Shown here: positions 1 through 5,092 of the stretch, piece after piece | Layout of the letters: each line of letters starts with the position of its first letter | How positions within the stretch are numbered: position 1 is the stretch's first letter | Assembly: GCA_964542055.1 (NCBI GenBank) | Contig: CAZITB010000107.1 | Coordinates: 1-9,595, forward strand | Reading direction: 5' to 3' | Length of the DNA stretch: 9,595 bases | Origin: CAZITB01 sp964542055 | GTDB taxonomy: Bacteria > Planctomycetota > Phycisphaerae > Sedimentisphaerales > CAMDDF01 | The notes under the pieces: model-generated | Seen by the model: the letters and a program-made list of their open reading frames with translations, nothing else | Told to the model about the DNA's origin: nothing | Database searches by the model: none | Translations under genes and position numbers: made by a program

Positions 1-239
1 CCAAAGAACTTGTTGAAAAAATAGAACTCTTACATATCAAGAGCGAAGAACTTTTGGAAAAATATCAATCAATGGTCCACAACAAAGAGGTTTTGGACGA
101 GATGCAAGATTTTAAGGCAATTCAGCGCGCTATATTTTACGCGGTTATTACAGATAAAAGTGCACGCGCTGATGTTTTAGATGAGGCCGCAAAAAGGAAT
201 GATACAGAGGTACACGCTATTTTACGAGGAGGTAACTGA
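1..239 (+). CDS. 5'-truncated hypothetical protein (C-terminal part)
   Basis: The reading frame is open from base 3, at the window edge, to the TGA at 237-239, so this is the C-terminal ~78 residues of a gene that starts upstream. An internal TTG at 54 could be mistaken for its start. The visible part is charged and helical-looking (Glu/Lys/Leu-rich, e.g. KELVEKIELLHIKSEELLEK), without membrane segment or signal peptide, and would fit a coiled coil or helical bundle in the cytoplasm. Its stop overlaps the next start (TGATG), and a strong Shine-Dalgarno (GAGGAGGT, 226-233) lies inside its 3' end, so translation is probably coupled. I recognise no family. G+C and spacing match the next two genes rather than the AT-rich genes further right. 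Confidence 0.75.
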   Translation, partial: KELVEKIELLHIKSEELLEKYQSMVHNKEVLDEMQDFKAIQRAIFYAVITDKSARADVLDEAAKRNDTEVHAILRGGN

Positions 240-514
240 TGGGTAATGCAGGTAAATTTGCAGGGATTTTCTTTATCTTGATGACAATTCTATTTTCTAC
301 GATTGCGATCAATAACAACAAAGCAGTTATGACAATCATCGAAGATGAGTTTTCACTAAAAGAAAAAGCTGCCCAGGCAATGCAACAACACGATTCAAAT
401 GACACAAACGGTACTACGATTAAGCGTTTACCCACCCCTGCTGAAACAGGCGGTAAATGGGGTGAGTTCGATAAGAAATTTGAAAATTTCGATAAATCTT
501 TTGAAGACTTTTAA
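239..514 (+). CDS. Small single-pass membrane protein, acidic Phe-rich tail
   Basis: A 91-aa protein with one hydrophobic N-terminal segment (about residues 7-25, FAGIFFILMTILFSTIAI) and no cleavage site that I favour, so it is probably an inner-membrane anchored protein. The rest is polar. The C-terminus carries a short Phe-periodic acidic motif (EFDKKFENFDKSFEDF, residues 76-91) that would make an amphipathic helix or a partner-binding tail. The ATG overlaps the stop of the preceding gene (TGATG) and is served by GAGGAGGT at 226-233. The next gene starts 12 nt downstream. Small bitopic proteins are common in conjugation and secretion operons, but no specific family is recognised. Confidence 0.8.
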   Translation: MGNAGKFAGIFFILMTILFSTIAINNNKAVMTIIEDEFSLKEKAAQAMQQHDSNDTNGTTIKRLPTPAETGGKWGEFDKKFENFDKSFEDF

Positions 515-526
515 AAAGGAGCAATC

Positions 527-1579
527 ATGAAATTAATACTAACAGCAATTGCGCTTTTTTGTTTGGTGGAACAGCCTGTTTTTGCAATGAGCAGCGCTGA
601 ACAGAGAACTGAAAAGCAGAAGCAAGATCAAAAGACCACGCGCGAGCAGCAGCAGAGGTCGAAGCAACAGCAGATGAGCAGAAGCGAGCAAAAAAGTAAG
701 GGGAATGAAAAGTCGCTGAGCCGAACTGCTACGCAAACTTTTAATAGGATTCAAAGCAATACAAAAACCGCAACGCGCTCGGAATCCGGGGCCTGGCAGG
801 TTACGATAAATCCCATTTCTTTCATTTTGCGAGAAATGCGGGCTCTCGGCTGGGACAAACGCGCGTTTTTTATCAAAAATGAGGATTTGGGCGTTAGCTA
901 CCACGTCCAAGGGCGCGCGAGTAGCGGGATTATTGATATGAATAAAAAGAACTTCATGGAAGCAAACTCTCGGATGCACGCTCAGCTGGGCCCTGATGTT
1001 GTTGAAAATTTAGAATTTTATATCTCTCTTTTGAACTACACCGGCGAAGTCGCTAGCGCCGCCGCCGATAATATGCGACAATTTCCTATTCCGGGATTAA
1101 ATGAGATTGAGGATCACGCCCGACGTGCTGTAACTGCGGCTGCTCGGGATATAAAAGGGGAAATGTTAAACATTTATGACTGCCATTATGCAGGATCAAT
1201 TCAAGATTTTAGGTGCAATAATGGCGAATATACATTAAAATTGACGGATTCAATTCCTATCCTTAAAAAACAGGGTGTGCCTTTTTTTAGCGGCACAGAC
1301 GTTGGCTTCACTAAGCCAACACTTACCGTTTCGCTCAGCGAGTCAACCCGCCAAGCGCTCTCCATGCTGGAGCAGCAGCAGGAAACGGCATCAATAGCGC
1401 GCATGATCCGAGACTACACTCAAAAATTAAGGTCGAAGGGAAAAACCGAAACGGCGCAACGCATTCAAAACGCTTTTGTAGAAAAAGCGATGACTGAAAG
1501 CAAAAATTTATCTACTACCGCGACGGCTCAGGCAATCAACTCCGGCTCTCCAATGAATGTTCTTAATATCTTCAAATAA
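527..1579 (+). CDS. Exported 350-aa protein with Gln/Lys/Arg-rich N-terminus
   Basis: Residues 1-20 are a classical Sec signal peptide (MKLILTAIALFCLVEQPVFA, likely cleaved after VFA). A low-complexity stretch rich in Gln, Lys, Arg, Glu and Ser follows (about 21-65), then a globular part (90-275) and a helical C-terminal region (275-350). Cys219 and Cys230 are the only cysteines after the signal peptide and could form a periplasmic disulfide. The ATG is preceded by AAGGAG (516-521) and lies 12 nt after the preceding stop. Sampled rows are near 48% G+C. The protein is probably periplasmic. Its setting (membrane gene before it, no recognised enzyme motif) suggests a structural or accessory role in a transfer or secretion apparatus, but this is inference and no named family is recognised. 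Confidence 0.85.
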   Translation: MKLILTAIALFCLVEQPVFAMSSAEQRTEKQKQDQKTTREQQQRSKQQQMSRSEQKSKGNEKSLSRTATQTFNRIQSNTKTATRSESGAWQVTINPISFILREMRALGWDKRAFFIKNEDLGVSYHVQGRASSGIIDMNKKNFMEANSRMHAQLGPDVVENLEFYISLLNYTGEVASAAADNMRQFPIPGLNEIEDHARRAVTAAARDIKGEMLNIYDCHYAGSIQDFRCNNGEYTLKLTDSIPILKKQGVPFFSGTDVGFTKPTLTVSLSESTRQALSMLEQQQETASIARMIRDYTQKLRSKGKTETAQRIQNAFVEKAMTESKNLSTTATAQAINSGSPMNVLNIFK

Positions 1580-1603
1580 CTTTTCTCCCCTTTTCTTCTG
1601 GGC

Positions 1604-1635
1604 TGAAAGTAACTACTCAAGTGTAGTTACTTTCA
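1604..1635. repeat. Perfect 13-bp inverted repeat
   Basis: TGAAAGTAACTAC (1604-1616) and its exact reverse complement (1623-1635) are separated by the 6-nt loop TCAAGT. It lies 24 nt after the stop of the exported-protein gene and about 20 nt before the TGTGTATA box of the adhesin. As RNA it would be a strong stem-loop, but no U-run follows (next bases CTGTCTTG). It is therefore either an unusual terminator or a DNA site such as an operator or recombination site at the left edge of the accessory block. Confidence 0.8.
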
Positions 1636-1651
1636 CTGTCTTGAAAAGTGC

Positions 1652-1665
1652 AAATTGTGTATACA
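1652..1665 (+). promoter_or_regulatory. Promoter-like TGTGTATA box, copy 1 (adhesin)
   Basis: AAATTGTGTATACA: the TGTGTATA core (1656-1663) recurs upstream of three other gene blocks (3141, 4619, 7472). TATACA at 1660-1665 could act as a -10 element. The only -35-like hexamer, TTGAAA at 1641-1646, is just 13 nt away, so a standard sigma-70 layout is not well satisfied. If it is a -10, transcription would start near 1671-1673, at the foot of the following hairpin. Confidence 0.5.
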
Positions 1666-1669
1666 GTTG

Positions 1670-1715
1670 AAGGGCCGCAAGAATTATATTCTCCTTGATG
1701 ACAATAGCGGCCCTT
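1670..1715 (+). other. 5'-UTR hairpin of the adhesin
   Basis: AAGGGCCGC (1670-1678) pairs perfectly with GCGGCCCTT (1707-1715), a GC-rich 9-bp stem. The 28-nt loop contains a nested hairpin, AGAAT-TAT-ATTCT (1680-1692). It directly follows the TGTGTATA box and precedes the Shine-Dalgarno AAAAAGG. A 5'-end hairpin can stabilise mRNA or control translation; the structure is seen, the function is inferred. Confidence 0.6.
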
Positions 1716-1746
1716 ATCTTCACAAGACAAGAAAAAGGTTTTTTTC

Positions 1747-1830
1747 ATGAATAAAAGTTTAATTCTAAGCATAATTGCTACAGGTGCTTTCTTACCATGG
1801 TGGGCTGGCAATTGGACAATATGCGTATAG
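1747..1830 (+). CDS. 27-codon ORF carrying the adhesin's displaced signal peptide
   Basis: ATG at 1747 is preceded by AAAAAGG and a run of seven T (1739-1745). It encodes MNKSLILSIIATGAFLPW and stops at TAG 1828-1830. The first ~16 residues have the basic-then-hydrophobic form of a Sec signal peptide. The adhesin body is in the next frame (+1) and overlaps this ORF from 1775. The join between frames would lie between 1775 and 1827, for example near TTACCATGGTGG. The adhesin frame itself has no signal peptide and only a TTG to start from, so this ORF is most likely the true N-terminus, separated by a one-base indel equivalent, a sequencing error, or less probably recoding. Confidence 0.6.
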   Translation: MNKSLILSIIATGAFLPWWAGNWTICV

Positions 1831-3112
1831 TTATTCTAACTTATCTTTAGCTATAGGAAATTTTGCTTCTGCAGAGCTTGACTCATTTGGTGTAGCGATT
1901 GGCAATGGGGCGGCAATTGACAGTTCTGGTGCTATAGCGATTGGTCAAAGTGCTGATGGAGACAACCATGGGGTCGCATTGGGCGGCGCTGCTAGCGCGA
2001 CACATCATCAATCTGTCGCCATAGGCGCTTTTTCCTCTTCTAGTGGGGATAATACTGTTTCAGTGGGCGACACTGATTCAAGCTTTTATCGGCGCATGAC
2101 GGCAGTCGCTGATCCAATTAATATCCATGACGCAGTCAATCTGCAATACTTGCAAAACAATCATTATTCAAAAGCTGAGATCGATACAAAGTTGCAAGAT
2201 TATTATTCAAAAACGGAAACGGATACAAAGCTTGCTCTTGCCACAAAAGCGGATGCTGATAGTGTTTATACGAAAACCGAAACCGATTCAAAAATTGCAG
2301 AGGCGAGCACATCCGGCGGCGAAGATAGCGGTAGCGGTGATGGCAACGGTGATGACGTTTACGACGAACCCACAAAAAACTTCACATCTCCAAATGCGAC
2401 GGTGGCGGCCGAATCACGAAATTCTGTAGCGATTGGCGAAGGTGCAAATACTGATGCAAATAATAACATTGCGGTCGGCAATGGCGCAACTGCAAAATAC
2501 GATGGTTCCATCGCTATTGGGCGCGGTGCGCAGGCGCTTTCTGACCCGACAACAGCGGTCGGCGATAGTTCTTATGCCGCCGGTATTGATAGTGTTGCAT
2601 ATGGTTATAACGCAAAGGCCGATGCGGACAACCAAGCTGCCGCCATTGGCGCGAATACGGAGGCTACCGCAGATCACGCAGTCGCGCTTGGGAACGAGTC
2701 AGTAGCTGATGAAGAGAAAACCGTATCGGTTGGTAATGACTCCATGAAGCGGCGGATCGTAAATGTGGCTGCAGGCCAGGAATATAACGACGTCGTTATT
2801 GTCGGACAGTTAGCCGACCGGCTCGCTGAATTCAAAAAGAATATGCGCGGGGAGATCGAAAAAGCAACTAATGAAGTGCGCGAAGAAAGTCGGCGCGGGT
2901 CAACATTGGCTATGGCTTTATCCAGCCTTGATCTTCGATTTGCCCCCGGTGCTACAAAAGCCGTGTCGATGGGTACAGGCTTTTACAAAGGAAATACTGC
3001 GATTGCTACCAAATATGGCGCAAAGATCAATGACACTACCACTTTTTCAGCGGGTATAGCTTTCGACGGTGAAGAAACAAGTGCCACGACTTCTGTTGGC
3101 TGGAGTTGGTGA
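1775..3112 (+). CDS. YadA-like trimeric autotransporter adhesin (frameshifted N-terminus)
   Basis: This is a surface adhesin of the type Vc family: three chains trimerise, the C-terminal anchor makes a 12-strand outer-membrane barrel, and stalk and head project outward. Counting from the TTG at 1775, residues 10-97 form a first head of YadA-type repeats (LAIGQYA, LAIGNFA, VAIGNGA, IAIGQSA, VALGGAA, VAIGAFS). A neck follows (about 104-127, YRRMTAVADPINIHDAVNLQ), then a stalk with three YSKTEID-like repeats (131, 144, 165), and a Gly/Ser/Asp-rich hinge (178-196). A second head spans about 208-320 and a second neck about 325-350 (KRRIVNVAAGQEYNDV). The anchor is about 370-445, ending in aromatic WSW. 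No signal peptide is in this frame; one lies in the overlapping frame from 1747, so the gene is frameshifted as read. A rows-level hand count gives about 35% G+C at the extreme 5' end and about 50% in the second head. Family assignment is secure; expression is uncertain. Confidence 0.92.
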   Translation: MLQVLSYHGGLAIGQYAYSYSNLSLAIGNFASAELDSFGVAIGNGAAIDSSGAIAIGQSADGDNHGVALGGAASATHHQSVAIGAFSSSSGDNTVSVGDTDSSFYRRMTAVADPINIHDAVNLQYLQNNHYSKAEIDTKLQDYYSKTETDTKLALATKADADSVYTKTETDSKIAEASTSGGEDSGSGDGNGDDVYDEPTKNFTSPNATVAAESRNSVAIGEGANTDANNNIAVGNGATAKYDGSIAIGRGAQALSDPTTAVGDSSYAAGIDSVAYGYNAKADADNQAAAIGANTEATADHAVALGNESVADEEKTVSVGNDSMKRRIVNVAAGQEYNDVVIVGQLADRLAEFKKNMRGEIEKATNEVREESRRGSTLAMALSSLDLRFAPGATKAVSMGTGFYKGNTAIATKYGAKINDTTTFSAGIAFDGEETSATTSVGWSW

Positions 3113-3122
3113 GGGTTATACC

Positions 3123-3150
3123 TTGCTAGTAAGGGTAAATTGTGTATAGG
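3123..3150 (+). promoter_or_regulatory. Promoter-like TGTGTATA box, copy 2 (outer-membrane barrel)
   Basis: TGTGTATA at 3141-3148, with TATAGG at 3145-3150 as candidate -10 and TTGCTA (3123-3128) as a weak -35 at 16-nt spacing. The box lies 54 nt before the ATG at 3195, the same distance as in copy 3. It is the 5' end of the duplicated leader and is followed by a small hairpin at 3155-3171. Confidence 0.55.
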
Positions 3151-3201
3151 GGCAAGGACGCAAAACGTTCTAAACTTTACTTAAAGGATGAATTATGAGA
3201 A
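3140..3201 (+). repeat. Duplicated leader, copy 1
   Basis: These 62 nt match 4618-4679 with only three mismatches (C/T at 3153, 3175 and 3182 by hand alignment). They include the TGTGTATA box, a hairpin AGGACG-CAAAA-CGTTCT (3155-3171, one G-U pair), the Shine-Dalgarno AAAGGA, and the start ATGAGAA. Similarity ends within the first codons, so a complete expression leader, not a gene, has been duplicated. Confidence 0.9.
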
Positions 3202-3866
3202 AGGTAATTACGGCAAGCGTAATCGCCGCTGCTTTTGCAGTGGCAGGTGAAACGGGAACAATGGTTAAAGACGATACTACGATGCAATTTGGAATAGGCC
3301 AAATTGACAATAACGCAGCAATTAAATTGGTGCATGAAGAGGTACGGTTAAGAGAAATTAATTTTGCTGATATAACACTTGAGGGGATGATGACTCGTAT
3401 AGGGGGTGAAGCTTCTGAGGGTGGTTACATGAATTATTATGCAGAAGTTTTAAGTTCAATTGCTGAAACTCCTATCATTTTCGGTGCTGGGGCGGGTTGG
3501 CTTCAACAGGATGTTATAGCCGAAGATCTAGTGTATGATCCAATGTATCCTAATGATCCGTACGAGGCAGAGTTGAAAAAAATTGATGAGACAATGGACA
3601 CCTTCTACGTAAAACCACAATTGAGTACACCTAATTTTGGGTATGGAAATATTTATGGAAGAGCTTATGTCAACTATAAGCACGTTTTTGGGGGTGATGC
3701 AAAAGGTGGCAACATCGGGTTTGGACTAGAGGCGAGGTATCACATTGATCCTTGGATCAAAGACGCTGTCATTATAGCTTCATATGATCTAGAGACTGTT
3801 GAGTTTGACAGTGTGGGTGAGCAGGAAAATGGCAAAATGTTTTTAACACTGTCAAAACGTTTTTGA
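3195..3866 (+). CDS. Putative outer-membrane beta-barrel protein
   Basis: A 223-aa protein with a Sec signal peptide (MRKVITASVIAAAFAVA, probably cleaved before GETG). Alternating amphipathic stretches follow, such as MQFGIGQI, YMNYYAEVLSS, IIFGAGAGWL, GNIYGRAYVNYKHVFGG and NIGFGLEARYHI. The C-terminus, MFLTLSKRF, ends in Phe, the usual beta-signal for the BAM machinery. An acidic, Asp/Glu/Pro-rich segment (about 112-137) would form a loop outside the strands. Size fits an 8-10-strand barrel. The start is set by AAAGGA (3183-3188) in the duplicated leader. The gene follows the adhesin by 82 nt and may share an operon with the 114-aa gene downstream. It may help display or anchoring of surface proteins, but no substrate or specific family can be given. 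Confidence 0.75.
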   Translation: MRKVITASVIAAAFAVAGETGTMVKDDTTMQFGIGQIDNNAAIKLVHEEVRLREINFADITLEGMMTRIGGEASEGGYMNYYAEVLSSIAETPIIFGAGAGWLQQDVIAEDLVYDPMYPNDPYEAELKKIDETMDTFYVKPQLSTPNFGYGNIYGRAYVNYKHVFGGDAKGGNIGFGLEARYHIDPWIKDAVIIASYDLETVEFDSVGEQENGKMFLTLSKRF

Positions 3867-3893
3867 CTGTACGCGGCCAAGTGTCGCGTACAG
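3867..3893 (+). terminator. Perfect 9-bp hairpin after the barrel gene
   Basis: CTGTACGCG (3867-3875) pairs exactly with CGCGTACAG (3885-3893) around a 9-nt loop. It starts at the first base after the TGA of the barrel gene and lies 31 nt upstream of the next ATG. There is no clear U-run (CACTTTAC follows), so it may be a weak terminator, an attenuator, or an mRNA-processing or stability element that lowers expression of the 114-aa protein relative to the barrel. No TGTGTATA box lies between the two genes. Confidence 0.5.
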
Positions 3894-3924
3894 CACTTTA
3901 CATTGATAAATTAGGAGATGAATT

Positions 3925-4269
3925 ATGAAAATAGAAGTAAACAATGAAGAATTGGCAAAGGCAATTTATAATCTTGCGGATCAAGAGGGCATGGATGTTA
4001 ATGCGTACTGCGAAGATCTCTTTGCATTTCACTTGGACCATGGGATCGCGACCATGGCGATGAGGCGGATTGAGAATACACTTGTGGACGATATATTGCC
4101 CGCATTGCAGAATAGTCAGGTAAATGGTTATGCGGTACGTCATCAGATTGTTAACTTGCATGCAGATATTTTGAACGATCCGAATCGGGCGATTGACATC
4201 AGTGACCAGGGAACAGAAGTTGGAAATTCAGCAGTATTTGACGAATCATTTGGCGATGAAGGGAATTAG
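3925..4269 (+). CDS. Putative ribbon-helix-helix-like small protein, paralogue A
   Basis: A 114-aa acidic, cytoplasmic-type protein without signal peptide or membrane segment. The N-terminus has the layout of a ribbon-helix-helix (MetJ/Arc-type) DNA-binding fold: strand MKIEV (1-5), helix NNEELAKAIYNLADQEG (6-22), turn with Met23-Asp-Val, helix NAYCEDLFAFHLDHG (26-40). The middle is helical and includes a conserved block AVRHQIVNLHADI (70-82). The tail is acidic (DESFGDEGN). It is a divergent paralogue of the product at 7523-7867: same length, about 30% identity by hand, strongest in LHADI and the motif RAI..S...T.VG.S.V. The start is fixed by AGGAG (3913-3917) and by the shared MKI. The 96-aa gene follows 2 nt after its stop. 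It may regulate the module or act as antitoxin or chaperone for the downstream product; these roles are inference. Confidence 0.72.
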   Translation: MKIEVNNEELAKAIYNLADQEGMDVNAYCEDLFAFHLDHGIATMAMRRIENTLVDDILPALQNSQVNGYAVRHQIVNLHADILNDPNRAIDISDQGTEVGNSAVFDESFGDEGN

Positions 4270-4271
4270 CT

Positions 4272-4562
4272 ATGGAGGGTTATAATATTGGTCAAAACAG
4301 CAAAATCACAAAATGTCGGTTTAATGGTAAAGCTTTTAAAAATTTGGGAACTATAATTGCTGCAAATAGTACACTAAAAAGTTTGAAATCAAAAACAGTG
4401 AAGGCTGATGATCACGTTGGCAAAAAGTTTTTACATGTTAGTGCCAAAATATGTATAGAAAACCATAATTTTCCAAATGCGATAACAAAAACCAAAAGCA
4501 GTAAAAAACGAGTGTCTAGAAACTTTAATGCCAATTCTAATATTTTAGAATTGGACTTTTAG
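4272..4562 (+). CDS. Lysine-rich hypothetical protein (96 aa)
   Basis: A short basic protein with about 15 Lys and 3 Arg against about 6 acidic residues, rich in Asn and Ser, with no signal peptide and no clear membrane segment; the C-terminus ILELDF is acidic/hydrophobic. A Shine-Dalgarno-like AAGGG (4259-4263) lies inside the end of the preceding gene, which ends 2 nt before this ATG, so the two are probably co-translated. The pairing parallels the second copy of the module, where the paralogous 114-aa gene is followed by a much longer Lys-rich protein, but I see no sequence similarity between the two partners. It could be a nucleic-acid-binding protein, a small toxin/effector, or a decayed remnant. 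No family is recognised. Confidence 0.6.
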   Translation: MEGYNIGQNSKITKCRFNGKAFKNLGTIIAANSTLKSLKSKTVKADDHVGKKFLHVSAKICIENHNFPNAITKTKSSKKRVSRNFNANSNILELDF

Positions 4563-4595
4563 TACGTTCGTTCAGCGTTGATTTGATAAAATTTG

Positions 4596-4626
4596 TATCT
4601 TTTAGAAGATAGTCATTTTGTGTATA
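4596..4626 (+). promoter_or_regulatory. Promoter-like TGTGTATA box, copy 3, with small palindrome upstream
   Basis: TGTGTATA at 4619-4626 lies 54 nt before the ATG at 4673, the same distance as in copy 2. A 6-bp palindrome TATCTT-TTAG-AAGATA (4596-4611) sits just upstream, overlapping where a -35 element would be (TTTAGA, 4601-4606), and could be an operator. The rest of the 110-nt gap from 4563 shows nothing else. Confidence 0.5.
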
Positions 4627-4679
4627 GGGGTAAGGACGCAAAACGTTCTAAATTTTACTCAAAGGATGAATTATGAGAA
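4618..4679 (+). repeat. Duplicated leader, copy 2
   Basis: Near-identical copy of 3140-3201 (three mismatches in 62 nt), holding the TGTGTATA box, the hairpin AGGACG-CAAAA-CGTTCT (4633-4649), AAAGGA (4661-4666) and ATGAGAA. It drives the membrane-lipoprotein operon. Confidence 0.9.
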
Positions 4680-4912
4680 CAATAGTTTTGAATATCGGTA
4701 TTTTTCTTTTTTTGTATTGGGTTTTGTTTGAGCTGTTGTGGAATAACTGGATTCTTGAGAAATTGCCAAAATTGGATAGCTCAAGCGTTTGGAGTATCGC
4801 ATTGCATGAATTTGTAAAACTTGCAAGTGGACCGGTTGCAAGTTTGGTTCTAACCGGTATTAGCTTACTGATTGCGGGAAGATTGCTAAGACACTACAGG
4901 AGTGTTGCATGA
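4673..4912 (+). CDS. Small two-TM membrane protein (79 aa)
   Basis: Two hydrophobic segments are visible: residues about 5-24 (VLNIGIFLFLYWVLFELLW) and about 53-69 (GPVASLVLTGISLLIAG), joined by a polar loop of about 28 residues with KLPKLDSSSVW. It ends in a basic tail (RLLRHYRSVA), which by the positive-inside rule puts the C-terminus in the cytoplasm. This is the first gene of a four-gene operon. Its ATG lies in the duplicated leader, and its stop overlaps the next start (ATGA, 4909-4912). Size and topology resemble holins and small subunits of envelope complexes, but nothing else supports a lysis function. No family is recognised. Confidence 0.75.
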   Translation: MRTIVLNIGIFLFLYWVLFELLWNNWILEKLPKLDSSSVWSIALHEFVKLASGPVASLVLTGISLLIAGRLLRHYRSVA

Positions 4913-5091
4913 ATACAGTAATTGAAATAATCATTTCTATGCACAATTATGTGAATGATTTTACAGAAAGGTGGGCTGAGTTAGCTTCAAATGACCCATA
5001 TCCGGAAAAACATCTTTTCGTACTAGCCGCGATCGCCAGTATCGCCATATGTTTTATGTCAATTAAAAAAACAATAGTTGGGAGAAAATAA
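4909..5091 (+). CDS. Small single-pass membrane protein (60 aa)
   Basis: The N-terminal half is polar with amphipathic helices (EIIISMHNYVNDFTERWAEL). One hydrophobic segment lies near the C-terminus (about 36-51, LFVLAAIASIAICFMS), followed by a basic tail (IKKTIVGRK). This predicts a C-in topology with the N-terminal half in the periplasm. The ATGA overlap with the preceding gene and AGGAG at 4898-4902 indicate translational coupling. The lipoprotein ATG follows 1 nt after this stop. With its neighbour it probably forms an inner-membrane part of a complex with the lipoprotein. This is inferred from gene packing only. Confidence 0.72.
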   Translation: MNTVIEIIISMHNYVNDFTERWAELASNDPYPEKHLFVLAAIASIAICFMSIKKTIVGRK

Positions 5092-5092
5092 A

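Noticed and set aside
54..56. TTG at 54 as the start of the first gene
   Set aside because: The frame is open without a stop to the window edge, and no Shine-Dalgarno precedes the TTG, so the gene begins upstream.
539..979. 146-aa reverse-strand ORF opposite the exported-protein gene
   Set aside because: It is a shadow of the Gln/Lys/Arg-rich coding region: composition is Leu/Arg/Ser repeats, there is no ribosome site, and the + strand gene has a signal peptide and a good start.
2127..2705. Alternative-frame ORFs within the adhesin (both strands)
   Set aside because: They are frame-shifted readings of the repetitive head and stalk with low-complexity products; the YadA frame explains the region fully.
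5078..5080. TTG at 5078 as the lipoprotein start
   Set aside because: It overlaps the preceding gene and the Shine-Dalgarno, while ATG 5093 has good spacing and gives a standard lipoprotein signal peptide.
4673..5091. Holin/spanin lysis pair
   Set aside because: The sizes and membrane segments fit loosely, but no endolysin or other phage gene is nearby and the following lipoprotein is far too large for an Rz1-type spanin.
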